This document shows positions 54,031 through 63,690 of a stretch of 64,000 nt of DNA, in pieces; position 1 is the stretch's first letter, and each line of letters starts with the position of its first letter. Below the pieces are notes generated by a model. That model made no database searches. It saw nothing but the letters and a program-made list of their open reading frames with translations, and was not told where the DNA came from. Origin of the DNA: Myxococcota bacterium (GTDB taxonomy: Bacteria; Myxococcota_A; Polyangia; JAAYKL01); assembly GCA_030065855.1 (NCBI GenBank), contig JASJCT010000002.1, positions 1-64,000 on the forward strand, written 5' to 3'. A program made the translations under genes and the position numbers.

Positions 54031-54064
54031 TGGGGTTTATCCCCAAGGTGAAAAGCGATGTAAT
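54031..54064 (+). repeat. Dispersed GGGGTTTATCCCC repeat, second locus
   Basis: TGGGGTTTATCCCCA followed by AGGTGAAAAGCGATGTAATT matches 1776-1810 at about 29 of 34 positions. It is located in the space after flgE and before the beta-helix gene. With the copy near 1776 it shows a dispersed family; its function is unknown. Confidence 0.75.
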
Positions 54065-54176
54065 TCTAGGCTCCCCCTTATCGGACAAGGAGAAAAAAAG
54101 TTTCCAACTTAACCGGCCAAATGAAGGAAAAAATTATCTCCCAGGTTCATATTGGAGTTCATATTGAACAGCACGA

Positions 54177-55940
54177 CTATTTGATTTTGTATCTAAAATG
54201 ATAAAGCAAGAAAGCCGCGGAAGACAATGTTGTAGCTGCGTCTTGGACAAATAGTGCCTGGTCATTGGTGACGTCACCATATATAATTGCTCTTTGTTGA
54301 ACGTTACCACTTGTTGATATGGCTTCGCCAATAAGATCATAAGCTGCGATCAAATTGGATGGTATTGGCAAACCAATCCTGATTTTGCTAGTCATACCAG
54401 AACTTATTGATCCTCTTGAAATCTGACCAAAAACTTCAACGGTAGTACTGTTCTTGCGATACTGCGCAATTGTAGCTGTTGGAGAGCCTCCGTTTGACAC
54501 ATCGACCAAGGATGGTGTGTAGGAACTTTCCTCTTCAATGGTGTCCCCACTCGGATCGTCCATGGCAATATATGAATTTCTGTTCCCCCTGGTGTTTAAG
54601 GTCGGATCAGCAAACGTTGTGTAGTCTGTTGCGTCAAACCTCGTCGGTCTATTAGCTGTAATGATGCTATTCGCTTCCGCTTTCATAACTGTTGAGTATT
54701 TACTTGATTTCAACTCATGATCGTCGATGGTCACGAAAGATATTTGACTTCCATATTGTGCAAAGTAAGCAGGGTAATTTGTTTTTTGTGTTGTCCCACC
54801 ATCAGCTTCACATGTATTCAATGTAAGGGACGATGAATATTCAGCGTGATAGCCACGGTCACATTCAAATGTGTTGCAAGAATTGCACGATACTATGCTG
54901 GCACCACTAATCAGGAAGCCTGCAACCACGCCATAATTAGCCTGGACATTTTGAAAATATGCTGTACTGGCACCGGACACATAAACACATTCTTGTGCTC
55001 CATTAACATTACCCTCTTTAGCATAGCAACCACATTGGTAGTTAATGTATATACCCTTGTCTCCATTATTATTTGCTTCGAATCCTCTCAATCTGACACG
55101 ACTATTTTGTGATACAAACACTCCGTGCTGTGTGTTTCCAGCAAATGTGCAGTTGGTCAGATCCAAGTCCGAATTGATATTGCAATCAACACCCATGGTC
55201 TTGTTGTTTGAAAACGAACAATTATCTGCTGTTAATTTAGAATCACAATCAACTCTCATGCCTGCGTATGTCGCTCCAGTGATGGTAATATTTTCAAGCG
55301 ATACTTTGGACCGATAGAGGCGGAATCCATGAATGTTATAGGGGGTTGCTGAAAAATCAAAAATTGCTTTATCTCTTGGGTTTGGACCCCGGATTTTTAA
55401 CTCACGACCATCAAAAGCAAACATATGCGTGTGGTTGTAAGTACCTGCAGCCAGTTCAATTATCCAGCCCTTATCCGATCCGACGTAATTATCTATAATA
55501 TCTATGGCTACGAACAGATCGCTAACAGGATTGTATGGTGTCAGTCCGTCGTCAGATGGACTTCCCATTGTACTTACATAGATCTTGTTTTCTTGGCTCT
55601 TTTTCTTGTTGATGTAAAACGTATCGCTTCCATTGACAATTCGGGCCTGCCCCACATGCGTAACATCGTGCAAATAGGGTAGATTAGCATCGACAAGATA
55701 TTCGCGCCCTGGCCAAAAAACAGCAAGGCCCTGAGTATATGCATGGGAAATGGCTTCTTGTAGCGCGGTGGTATCAACTGTTGTGCCATCACCAACAGCA
55801 CCAAAATCTCCCACGAAGACTACCTCTTCATCAAGAGTTGCTGCGCTCGCCTTTCTGGTAGCTGCAACGCTACCAAGCAGAACCGCACCCGCCCCACTCA
55901 TTAGCATTTTTCTTCGGTCGAGAAGGTCACTTCCTTTCAT
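54177..55940 (-). CDS. Tat-exported right-handed beta-helix protein, phage tailspike-like
   Basis: The 587-residue protein starts with a Tat-like signal (DRRKMLMSGAGAVLLGSVAAT) and then shows pectate-lyase-like helix repeats (VGDFGAVGDGTTVDTTALQ at the start; turns rich in Asn and Gly such as NCSFSNNKT and NCTFAGNTQ). The last about 130 residues (YTPSLVDVSNGGSPTATIAQ to IRIGLPIPSN) resemble the C-terminal part of phage tail or tailspike proteins. AGGAG precedes the ATG. The gene is clearly more AT-rich than its neighbours, suggesting horizontal origin. The activity is unknown; a polysaccharide lyase or glycan-binding role is inferred. Confidence 0.82.
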   Translation of the reverse strand: MKGSDLLDRRKMLMSGAGAVLLGSVAATRKASAATLDEEVVFVGDFGAVGDGTTVDTTALQEAISHAYTQGLAVFWPGREYLVDANLPYLHDVTHVGQARIVNGSDTFYINKKKSQENKIYVSTMGSPSDDGLTPYNPVSDLFVAIDIIDNYVGSDKGWIIELAAGTYNHTHMFAFDGRELKIRGPNPRDKAIFDFSATPYNIHGFRLYRSKVSLENITITGATYAGMRVDCDSKLTADNCSFSNNKTMGVDCNINSDLDLTNCTFAGNTQHGVFVSQNSRVRLRGFEANNNGDKGIYINYQCGCYAKEGNVNGAQECVYVSGASTAYFQNVQANYGVVAGFLISGASIVSCNSCNTFECDRGYHAEYSSSLTLNTCEADGGTTQKTNYPAYFAQYGSQISFVTIDDHELKSSKYSTVMKAEANSIITANRPTRFDATDYTTFADPTLNTRGNRNSYIAMDDPSGDTIEEESSYTPSLVDVSNGGSPTATIAQYRKNSTTVEVFGQISRGSISSGMTSKIRIGLPIPSNLIAAYDLIGEAISTSGNVQQRAIIYGDVTNDQALFVQDAATTLSSAAFLLYHFRYKIK

Positions 55941-56178
55941 TTTTTTCTCCTGTTTAGCTGTTATTGAATTTATACAGCCATTTTATTTCAGTTATCTATA
56001 CCTTCATAGCTTAATTTGTCAAAAGTGTCAATCCCTTTTTTATTTAAAATATAATAGTGACCTTCGACCCATTATCATGCGAAATCAGAAATCCCTGCGC
56101 ATGGAAATTCTATGGGAAAGATTGCTGGATAGCTGTGTCTCGAAGAGGTGCTTTATTCGGGCTATGTCTACTGTGCAA

Positions 56179-57795
56179 CTACTGACTAAAAATAAATTCT
56201 CTTCTGGTATCTACAAAATCTCGGATCTCTTGAACCCGATCCATGTATTCGTCAAGTGATGCGCGCATGCGCGGATCGACCAGGATTTCCGGTGTTGCCA
56301 GACAGATCGCATTGTCAATACGCCCGTCAATGAATTCAGGCGTGAATGTATGCTCGAGAATATGATCGATGAGGTCATGGTAGCGCTCTCGATACCCGGC
56401 AATTCTGTAGATTCGGTCCATAAGCTTATTGCAAAACCCCGGGCAAATACCAAAGTCTAGGGATCCGTTGGTAATAATGGCTTCGTCGAGCACGTCGTTC
56501 TCTGCGGTCCACAGGTGTCCGAAACTCAAGTCTAAATCCCAGGGAAACACCACCCACAAATCCTCTACTGACTCTGGATCGTGGTAAATGTAATAATTCT
56601 TTTTGATGTGATCCTGATTCTGAATGATCGCCATGGTGGCCATGTAGGTAAGGTATTCGTTGACATCGACCACATATTCGATCTCATCGATAAACGCTTC
56701 ATCTGAGAGCTGCAAGGTATCCTCGATCAGGGAGATGAGATCGTCGTAAAAAATTTCACCCTTTTTAAGATCGTAAATACACTGGTAGGTTTCCAGGCTG
56801 CTGACCGGCGTTAAATTCCCCCCTGGATCCCAGCAGTCCGAGCTGGGGTCTGCTTCGTACATATTTCCGTTTCGGTTCAGTCCCCGGGTTCTCAAAAAGT
56901 CCCCCCCGATGCGCTCCGCTCGGTTCATCAGGCCGTAATATCGATTGTTGACCCGGAAGTGCACCATTTCTGTTTTTGGTGTGGGAATCCACGTGGCATT
57001 TCTAAAGACCTGGTAGCCCAGGTAAGTGCGCAGCATTGTCTTGTCGTTCCACTCGGCGCGCAGGATCAAATGATCGTGGGTATCCGGCAGCATGAGATCA
57101 GGCATAAAATCAAACCGAAACGACTTTTTTAAAAAATCGCGACTGGTGCCGCCGTGGAGCCGCACTTTGGTCTCATACCCGATGCTGTCAACCGTTAAGA
57201 TCGCCGGGACTCTTATTTTTTCAAATGGATGGTCAAGGATGAGATCCAAATCTTCCTGGTCGATCCCCATTTCCCACACGGAAAGCTGGGTGTCATAGGC
57301 CTTGACGCCCACCTCCCCGGTGCGACTGTCCGCACTATCGACAAACACGGCGGTCAGCCGATACTCCCCTGGCACGTCAAACCGAACCTGGGCCTCGGCC
57401 TTACCATTCACAACCGGTGTTACCTCAAGGACTTGGGCCCCTTGTCCCACGTCGATCGCGATCGCCCCCTGTGCGTCTGTGTCGCAATCATCCGAGGCTG
57501 CTGTGCGAACTTCTATCTCAATCCGTTCGATCACGCCCACTGGCTGCAGCGCAGCAGATAGGTCGAGGAAAATAGCACCTGACGGCGCAGATACATGCGG
57601 CAGGTTAAAGCCATCCTCATATGGCGAGCAATCGGGCAGTGACTCGATTTCAGTGGGCCACGGCAGGTCAGTTGCGATGTCGATGTCATTCACATCACCG
57701 ATGTCATCTTCACAGGCAGACAGGACGGCAAATCCAGTAAACATCCAACATAAAAAGAAATGTCGGGCCAAACGGTTCTTGTTGGGGCAGGTCAG
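56179..57795 (-). CDS. CotH-family kinase-like lipoprotein, probable CTG start
   Basis: The protein is about 538 residues with a lipobox LSAC (Cys28 from CTG), a beta-sandwich N-terminal region, and a CotH domain: KVRLHGGTSRDFLKKSFRF, ATMAIIQNQDHIKKNYYIYHD and FPWDLDLSFG with its metal-binding Asp pair. CotH family members are atypical protein kinases of spores and some secreted proteins. I propose a CTG start at 57795, because AAGGAGG is six bases upstream and the lipoprotein signal begins right there; the open frame from 57903 has no signal until then. It is a surface protein of unknown target. Confidence 0.82.
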   Translation of the reverse strand: MTCPNKNRLARHFFLCWMFTGFAVLSACEDDIGDVNDIDIATDLPWPTEIESLPDCSPYEDGFNLPHVSAPSGAIFLDLSAALQPVGVIERIEIEVRTAASDDCDTDAQGAIAIDVGQGAQVLEVTPVVNGKAEAQVRFDVPGEYRLTAVFVDSADSRTGEVGVKAYDTQLSVWEMGIDQEDLDLILDHPFEKIRVPAILTVDSIGYETKVRLHGGTSRDFLKKSFRFDFMPDLMLPDTHDHLILRAEWNDKTMLRTYLGYQVFRNATWIPTPKTEMVHFRVNNRYYGLMNRAERIGGDFLRTRGLNRNGNMYEADPSSDCWDPGGNLTPVSSLETYQCIYDLKKGEIFYDDLISLIEDTLQLSDEAFIDEIEYVVDVNEYLTYMATMAIIQNQDHIKKNYYIYHDPESVEDLWVVFPWDLDLSFGHLWTAENDVLDEAIITNGSLDFGICPGFCNKLMDRIYRIAGYRERYHDLIDHILEHTFTPEFIDGRIDNAICLATPEILVDPRMRASLDEYMDRVQEIRDFVDTRREFIFSQ

Positions 57796-57924
57796 CGGAT
57801 ACCTCCTTGAGTTGTGTTTCAATCCCTCCCCCCACCCGGATTGAGGTGGAAACCGAACATAAAAAGTCTGACCCAGTTTGTGGATTTTTCCATCAAAAAC
57901 CACCTGCGGACACTATAATTGGGG

Positions 57925-58404
57925 TTATCTTTTGCTCCCGTCCCGGCCGAGTTGGGCGCCGACTGCGCCTGTGATAGCGATGCGCAGCTCCTCGTTCGAA
58001 ATGGCTTCTATCGCCCGCGCGATATCGTGGGGGATTTGGGCCATGGGCACGGCTACCTCCTGGGGATCCGGTCGCCCTGTTGGCGATACGGCAACGGACG
58101 GATCTAACCGAAGATGGATGTCTCGCACGATTGACGGGCCGATCTCCTGATGGATTTTCTTGAGGATAGTGGGCTTGAGATAGGTCAACTCCTGCATCCA
58201 GGCCGAGGTGCCCACTGCGACGAGGAGGGTTCGGCCGCGCAAGCGGATTGGGATGGCCCGTGTTGCCAAGTCTGGGCCCACGATGTCGATCCACCGTGCC
58301 CAAAGCTCTGGATGGGTCTCTCTTTGGGAGGCCGCGACCTGCCTTAAAATAGGCTTGATAGTCGAGGAGACCTGGGAAAGTTGTCCCTTGCGCCTGCGCA
58401 TCAT
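57925..58404 (-). CDS. DUF721/DciA-like protein
   Basis: The 159-residue protein matches DUF721: ELWARWIDIVGPDLATRA near residues 33-50, then RGRTLLVAVGTSAWMQELTYLKPTILKKI. DciA is the predicted DnaB helicase operator/loader in bacteria that lack DnaC, so this gene probably serves replication initiation. It is divergent from lpxB with about 116 bases between starts. No strong ribosome site is visible before the doubled ATG. Confidence 0.85.
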   Translation of the reverse strand: MMRRRKGQLSQVSSTIKPILRQVAASQRETHPELWARWIDIVGPDLATRAIPIRLRGRTLLVAVGTSAWMQELTYLKPTILKKIHQEIGPSIVRDIHLRLDPSVAVSPTGRPDPQEVAVPMAQIPHDIARAIEAISNEELRIAITGAVGAQLGRDGSKR

Positions 58405-58520
58405 GCCACCAGTCTACGCTCTTCAGACCTCTTGGGCAACGCGCACTGTGATGTTGGCAAATGCGCATTTTTTGCTACAGCAGTGGCCTCAGAGGGGCGG
58501 CAGCGGTATGCTGCCCGCAA

Positions 58521-59651
58521 ATGGCACTGGACCGCAAACCACAACTGCTCATCGTTGCAGGCGAACCCTCTGGGGATCGGGCTGCTGCGAATGTAGCAAC
58601 CCAGCTCAAGCAGCAGGGTTGCACTGACCTGATAGGTGTGGGCGGAGACCAAATGGCCGAGGCTGGCGTCCAGCTGGTCTGTCACATCCACAACCAAGCC
58701 AGTGTTGGCGTGGCTGAAAGTGTCCGGCGGCTCAGCTTTTGGATGGATATGTGGCACAACCTCCGACACAGCGCTAACCGCCTGAAACCAGCCGTTGCTC
58801 TGCTCGTGGATGCGCCTGAATTCAACCTGCCCCTGGCGCGCGTTCTTTCTGAGGCAGGGACAACAGTCGTCTACTACGTCGGCCCCCAGGTGTGGGCATG
58901 GCGACGACACAGGCTCGGCTTGTTGAAAGAGCGAACAGATGTGGTCGCGTTGATATTGCCGTTTGAAAAGCCACTGTATGACCGGGCCGGGGTGAACGCT
59001 GTTTATGTGGGCCATCCGCTCCTGGACGAACCGCGTCCGCGCAATCCGCGACACATTCGCCGGCAGCTCGGTATGGGGCCCATGGATCGCCTGGTGGCGT
59101 TCCTACCCGGCTCTCGCCCCGGAGAGGTCGCCCGGCATGCTGGTCCGATGATCGAATCTGCTGAGATGCTCACACAGCAGGGCATATCATGCGTTTTCGC
59201 GCCTGGGCCGCATAGTGCAGCTCCTAAAATTATCGAGCGGGCAAAAGCAGTTGGCATGCAGTTGCCGCCTCCTCATGTCTCAGGTCGGAATGTACTCGGC
59301 GCAGCACGCGCAGCTATTGTCGCCTCTGGGACAGCCACACTCGAAGCTGCCACACTGGGCACGCCTTTGGCCATTGTCTACCGGGTCGACGGGATCAGCT
59401 GGCAGCTCGGTCAGTTCCTGGTTAAGGTACCGTACGTCGGCCTTCCCAACCTGATTGCAGGACGCGGTGGTATCCCGGAATTGCTGCAGGACCAAGTCAC
59501 CGGCCCTGCTCTATTTCAGCAAGCATTAAAACTCTTGGAGCCAGAGGAAAATCGCCGTCAAAAGGCCATTTTTGCTTTCATCGCCGACCAACTGGGCACT
59601 GCTGGCGCAGCCCGGCAGGTGGCATCCCTGGTCTTGGATCGATTGCCTTGA
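58521..59651 (+). CDS. lpxB: Lipid-A-disaccharide synthase
   Basis: From ATG 58521 the 376-residue protein matches LpxB: LLIVAGEPSGDRAAANVATQLK, VYYVGPQVWAWRRHR, ILPFEKPLYDRAGVNAVYVGHPLLD, FLPGSRPGEVARH, and ASGTATLEAATLGTPLAIVYR. It joins UDP-2,3-diacylglucosamine and lipid X in lipid A synthesis, which shows that the cell has a lipopolysaccharide outer membrane. The longer frame from 58461 adds an unrelated N-terminus. Start signals are weak in both cases. Confidence 0.95.
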   Translation: MALDRKPQLLIVAGEPSGDRAAANVATQLKQQGCTDLIGVGGDQMAEAGVQLVCHIHNQASVGVAESVRRLSFWMDMWHNLRHSANRLKPAVALLVDAPEFNLPLARVLSEAGTTVVYYVGPQVWAWRRHRLGLLKERTDVVALILPFEKPLYDRAGVNAVYVGHPLLDEPRPRNPRHIRRQLGMGPMDRLVAFLPGSRPGEVARHAGPMIESAEMLTQQGISCVFAPGPHSAAPKIIERAKAVGMQLPPPHVSGRNVLGAARAAIVASGTATLEAATLGTPLAIVYRVDGISWQLGQFLVKVPYVGLPNLIAGRGGIPELLQDQVTGPALFQQALKLLEPEENRRQKAIFAFIADQLGTAGAARQVASLVLDRLP

Positions 59652-59699
59652 GTTGTTATAACATCAGCCGTTCATCGCAATTGCATATTTGGAGGTGAC

Positions 59700-60545
59700 A
59701 TGTACCAAGACCTTGAGGAAATCAACCGCCGTCCCACTCCATTTTCCTGCTACACAGCAGCAGATCTGTGGACCGACAGGCATACCTCTTCCAAAATGTT
59801 GGCCTATCATCTCGACGGTACAATCGACATCTCGTCGAGAAAAACGGCGTTCATCGACAGATCTGCGGCCTGGATTGCATCTCGCTTTGAGCTCGGTAAG
59901 GGAAAAATCGCAGCTGACTTTGGCTGTGGACCTGGGTTGTACACGACGCGCCTTGCTACGTCTGGAGCTACGGTCACTGGTATCGACTTCTCCGAACGTT
60001 CGCTTCAGTACGCGCGCGAGATGTCGAGGCGCAAGGGGCTATCGATTGAATACATCCAGACCAACTATTTGGACTTTAAATCGGACCAGCGATTCGACCT
60101 AATCACAATGATCATGTGCGACTACTGCGCCCTCAGTCCAGACCAACGACATATGATGCTCGATACGTTCCTAACACATCTCCGGCCCGGAGGCGCGGTG
60201 CTGCTGGACGTCTACTCACTGCGTGCCTTTAATGCAAGGGAGGAGACGGCCGCCTACGCCCACAACCTCCTGGATGGGTTCTGGTCTCCAAACCCTTATT
60301 TCGGATTTTTGAATATATTCAAATATGAAGACGAAAAGGTAATACTAGACAAGTTCACCATTGTGGAGGAGAAACAAAAGCAGGTTTTTTACAACTGGCT
60401 GCAATACTTCGACCGGGAAGCACTGAAGAAGGAAGTCGAAAAACAAGGTCTGCGGATCGATGCCTTCCTCGGCAATGTTGCGGGTGACGCCTTTGACCCA
60501 GCACTGAACGAATTCGCCATCATTGCAAGGAAGCCGACCCATTAA
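59700..60545 (+). CDS. Class I SAM-dependent methyltransferase
   Basis: The 281-residue protein has motif I ADFGCGPGLYTTRLA (about 72-86), an acidic residue at the end of the second strand (GIDFSERSL), and a Rossmann arrangement through LRPGGAVLLDVYSL. The substrate is not indicated. TTTGGAGGTGAC precedes the ATG. It follows lpxB by 48 bases on the same strand, although a functional link is not evident. Confidence 0.88.
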   Translation: MYQDLEEINRRPTPFSCYTAADLWTDRHTSSKMLAYHLDGTIDISSRKTAFIDRSAAWIASRFELGKGKIAADFGCGPGLYTTRLATSGATVTGIDFSERSLQYAREMSRRKGLSIEYIQTNYLDFKSDQRFDLITMIMCDYCALSPDQRHMMLDTFLTHLRPGGAVLLDVYSLRAFNAREETAAYAHNLLDGFWSPNPYFGFLNIFKYEDEKVILDKFTIVEEKQKQVFYNWLQYFDREALKKEVEKQGLRIDAFLGNVAGDAFDPALNEFAIIARKPTH

Positions 60546-60907
60546 TAAAGTCGGCTGCTTACAATTTTCGCAACCCTGCCAATCCATTGGTATTTCACAC
60601 AACATCTCTCGGTAAACTGCACCAGACTTGGGGTTCATATACTCTGGCACTACAGCTACTTGGATTGGCGGCGTAACTGCAATAATTTTTCACTTAGTGC
60701 GCAGAGCAAGAGAAAAGCAGCTGTCATTTTTTAATTTATTTTATATCACATCAAGTTATAAACTTTTAAGTGTCGCCCCAATCTAATTCTGAACCATTTG
60801 CAGATTGTCATTTTCTTGGTTGCTAATATGTACTCATATGTGCTAATTGTGAAAAGAAGAAAACAACCTTATGGAACTCCCCCGGAAGCAATAAAGGAGG
60901 TTACCCA
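60546..60907. other. AT-rich intergenic region before the second beta-helix gene
   Basis: No gene is supported in this 362-base gap. A weak promoter-like pair TTGTCA (60805-60810) and TATGTA (60827-60832) lies about 80 bases before the next ATG, followed by a strong AAAGGAGG. A seven-codon frame MELPRKQ ends immediately before that ribosome site, which is probably chance. Confidence 0.4.
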
Positions 60908-62704
60908 ATGACGAAGCAGGCTAAAAGAAAAAAGCTGCGCACCTGGGTCTGGACCCGTTATATCCCCGCGGCCGCGGTGGCAGCGCTCCTGCTAGGGGCT
61001 GAATGTGAATCCGAACTGGAACGGTTGCCTGAGCTGCAGGAAGGTTCTCAACTGAGCGCCCTGACCCACAAATACTCCCAGCTGATGCAGCCCTGGGGTA
61101 GCTACTGGCGCTGGTCCCAAAATGGCGGCCAGCCGCTGGTAGCGAGCGGTGCCGAGTTGCCCGACTTTTCCTATGCCGGAGCCATCAATGGCACCTACAG
61201 TATACCGCAGCGCATCGTGACCGTCACCCACGACAGCGACGACTGCAGCTCATACAACGATCAGTCGCCCTGCATCAACGCCTGGCTGCAAGAGGCCTCC
61301 GATTACTCAGCACTGCTGCTAAAGGCCGGCGTCTACAAGATTCGTAATCCCATCGTGATACCGCCGACCAAGGTGCTTCGGGGCGAGGTAGACGGCAATG
61401 GTGTGCCCACCACCAAGATCTGGGTTGATCTCGATGGAAGCGCCAGCGAGCCTACGGTGGGACAAGCCTACATCGTGGGATATCGAGGCCCCACCGAGGT
61501 TCAATCCTGGGGCAACGCCCCGTGGGTCAACAGCGTCCAGGGGGACGTGGCGGCAGGGTCAGTGGTGATTCCGGTGAAGTACGATCCGGGCCTAACGGGC
61601 ATCACAACCGGCGATTTCGTGTCCATTTCTCAGACGTTCAGCGACTGGAATGACCGCTGCAACGATTTTGTCAAGCTGTACAACACGGTGGACAGCAGCT
61701 GCCAGATCGATGGCCAGGATATCTGGAATAGCGGCAGCTCCACAATCGCCTATCTGCGACAGGTTCAGTCCATCAATCGCACCCCGCCCTACTCTATCAC
61801 CATCAGCCACCCTATCCGCCATCTACTTCGTTGGCAGGATCACTCCCACGTACGCAAAATCACCTTCATGGCCCAGAAGGTCGGCCTAGAGAACATCAAG
61901 ATCGGTTTTACCCCCACCCATAACTGGGACACTGACGATTGTGAGAGCAACATCAACGGGTGCGGAACCGAGCAGACCTATGCCGCAGCACGGGCAGTGT
62001 TTTTCGGCAACGTAATCAACGGTTGGATCAAAAACGTCCACAGCTACGACCTGTCGTACAATCCCCCTGACCTTCACCTACACAGCCGTGGCATCGAACT
62101 ACACACCTCCCAATGGGTCACCGTGGAAAACACCTCCATGCAGCAGCCCGCCCACGTGGGCGGAGGTGGCAACGGGTATCTCTACACGCTCACAAACAGC
62201 GGTGACTGCCTGGTGAACAATGCCACCGCCGTCGACGGACGTCACAATTTCCTGTTCTATGGCGCCGGGAGTACGGGCAACGTGATCACCAGCGGCACAT
62301 CCACCAACGGCAAACTCACCAACGACTCGCACTTCGCCATGGCCCATGCCAACCTAGTGGAGAGGTTCACCCACACGGGCAACGTGTCCACCGAGAACGC
62401 GGCCTTCACCATTGCCAATCGTTATGCTGTCAGCAATGGCGCGGGACAGACCGGAGCTGATTTTACGTTCTGGAATGTCTCCGCCACCAAGCCAGTTAAA
62501 TCCCGTCAGGCCACGGCCAATGCCTGGGGCTACGTGATCGGAGCCTCCAGCGCCGACAGCTCCACCAGCACTGAGTGGCGCGAGCACATCGGTATCAACC
62601 TTTCTGAGCTACAGCCGCAATCCCTTTGGTGGGCCCAGTACACCAGCCGCAGGTACGATAAGTCGAACTATCAGGCCAACACGGGCATCGTGCCTTGGTG
62701 GTAA
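60908..62704 (+). CDS. Exported right-handed beta-helix (pectate-lyase-like) protein
   Basis: The 598-residue protein has a membrane-targeting signal (about 16-31) and a Cys at 33, although LGAEC is not a good lipobox. The body contains beta-helix features: DYSALLLKAGVYKIRNPIVIPPTKVLRGE at the N-cap, NVINGWIKNVHSYD, GIELHTSQWVTVENTSMQQP and WVSATKP-like later rungs. Such folds are typical of polysaccharide lyases and hydrolases. Several Cys pairs suggest disulfides. AAAGGAGGTT precedes the ATG. The catalytic residues are not obvious. Base composition resembles the local background. Confidence 0.8.
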   Translation: MTKQAKRKKLRTWVWTRYIPAAAVAALLLGAECESELERLPELQEGSQLSALTHKYSQLMQPWGSYWRWSQNGGQPLVASGAELPDFSYAGAINGTYSIPQRIVTVTHDSDDCSSYNDQSPCINAWLQEASDYSALLLKAGVYKIRNPIVIPPTKVLRGEVDGNGVPTTKIWVDLDGSASEPTVGQAYIVGYRGPTEVQSWGNAPWVNSVQGDVAAGSVVIPVKYDPGLTGITTGDFVSISQTFSDWNDRCNDFVKLYNTVDSSCQIDGQDIWNSGSSTIAYLRQVQSINRTPPYSITISHPIRHLLRWQDHSHVRKITFMAQKVGLENIKIGFTPTHNWDTDDCESNINGCGTEQTYAAARAVFFGNVINGWIKNVHSYDLSYNPPDLHLHSRGIELHTSQWVTVENTSMQQPAHVGGGGNGYLYTLTNSGDCLVNNATAVDGRHNFLFYGAGSTGNVITSGTSTNGKLTNDSHFAMAHANLVERFTHTGNVSTENAAFTIANRYAVSNGAGQTGADFTFWNVSATKPVKSRQATANAWGYVIGASSADSSTSTEWREHIGINLSELQPQSLWWAQYTSRRYDKSNYQANTGIVPWW

Positions 62705-62858
62705 GCTTTCTTTTTTTGCAATGCTTCCTTGTAATCTCGAACAAATGACCATATCCGTTGTAACGCTTCAATTCGTTACCATTTGCTCTTGGCAGCCACC
62801 CTAGGACTGAGAGCTCTTCTCAGCCCCTTGCTCTTGGGCCAGTCATCTGGCAAAATCC

Positions 62859-63509
62859 TTACTTCGCTGACCTCAAGACCATGTCCATCAGTGTTCTATT
62901 GTCTGAATAGTCCAGGATCCAGAGATCACACTTTCCTCTCAACTCTTGCCCAACACCTACAAACTGCCATCCAACCGTCCGTGTACACTCAAGGTCCCAC
63001 TGTGCATCCCCAAAATATATGATGCTGTCGAAGTTACCCCCGAGCCTCGACAAGCACTGCAGCATTATCTCGATTCGTTTAACACAATCATCACTTGAAA
63101 CCAGCGGCTCATCTAGAAGCTGGAAACCGCCATGAACAAGTTTCATCCTCGCAGTATGCCCCCAATCTCCGGTCGCAATGCCCACCTTCACAGCGGTTTG
63201 TTCCTGAAGTGCCTCGAAAAACGCAACCGCCCCTGGCACTGATATGCTCCCCTCAGTGCTTTCTAAGTGCTGATAGATCGCGTATCCAAAACGTTCTCTT
63301 ACCCTTTCTACGTTCTGGCGATCACATATATCGTTGTCCGCCATGATTTGTAGTAAAATCCCCACATCAGTGGCGGTCTTGTACTCACTCCAGTCAGTGC
63401 GGATCGAAACGTCTCCAAGGACCTCTTTAACAGCGCTGATATAACATCTATCATCGAAGCCCTGGCTGTTTACAAGTGTGCCGTCAACATCAAAAATAAC
63501 CGCAATCAT
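62859..63509 (-). CDS. HAD-superfamily hydrolase
   Basis: The 216-residue protein has the HAD motifs: DVDGT with nucleophile Asp7 and Asp9, IATGDW (motif II), a Lys in DDCVKRIE (motif III region) and [15 protein letters not shown] (motif IV, GDxxxD). It belongs to the phosphoglycolate phosphatase-like group with a cap; the substrate is unknown. AGAGGAAC precedes ATG 63509. The start lies immediately after a truncated mutL fragment on the same strand, with an 11-base tandem repeat at the junction. Confidence 0.88.
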   Translation of the reverse strand: MIAVIFDVDGTLVNSQGFDDRCYISAVKEVLGDVSIRTDWSEYKTATDVGILLQIMADNDICDRQNVERVRERFGYAIYQHLESTEGSISVPGAVAFFEALQEQTAVKVGIATGDWGHTARMKLVHGGFQLLDEPLVSSDDCVKRIEIMLQCLSRLGGNFDSIIYFGDAQWDLECTRTVGWQFVGVGQELRGKCDLWILDYSDNRTLMDMVLRSAK

Positions 63510-63517
63510 CGTGGGTT

Positions 63518-63538
63518 CCTCTCCATCCCCTCTCCATC
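63518..63538. repeat. Tandem CCTCTCCATC repeat at the mutL/HAD junction
   Basis: CCTCTCCATC occurs at 63518-63527 and again at 63529-63538, exactly where the mutL similarity stops. It could be a scar of the rearrangement that truncated mutL or a normal purine-rich site. The second copy overlaps the upstream part of the HAD ribosome site. Confidence 0.6.
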
Positions 63539-63690
63539 TCGATATCCACCTGAATGCGCGTGGCCCCTGCATCGAGTGCATTTTCGAGCAGCTCCTGTAC
63601 CACCGAGCCCGGCTGCTCCACAACCTCTCCAGCTGCTATTTGATCTGCCACCTGTTCACTCAGGCGCACGATCCGAGCCTCACCCATCAT
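63538..63690 (-). pseudogene. mutL: Truncated mutL 5' fragment
   Basis: On the minus strand from ATG 63690, after GTTGGAGGTAGG, the first 51 residues match the MutL N-terminus: [37 protein letters not shown] and QVDIE. Normal MutL continues for some 550 or more residues with the rest of the GHKL ATPase. Here the match ends at 63538 and the HAD gene starts at 63509. Only the first ATPase motif is present, so no functional MutL can be made from this copy. The promoter and start look intact. Confidence 0.82.

Noticed and set aside
60871..60894. Seven-codon leader peptide MELPRKQ before the beta-helix gene
   Set aside because: Too short, without ribosome site or attenuator-like structure; likely chance.
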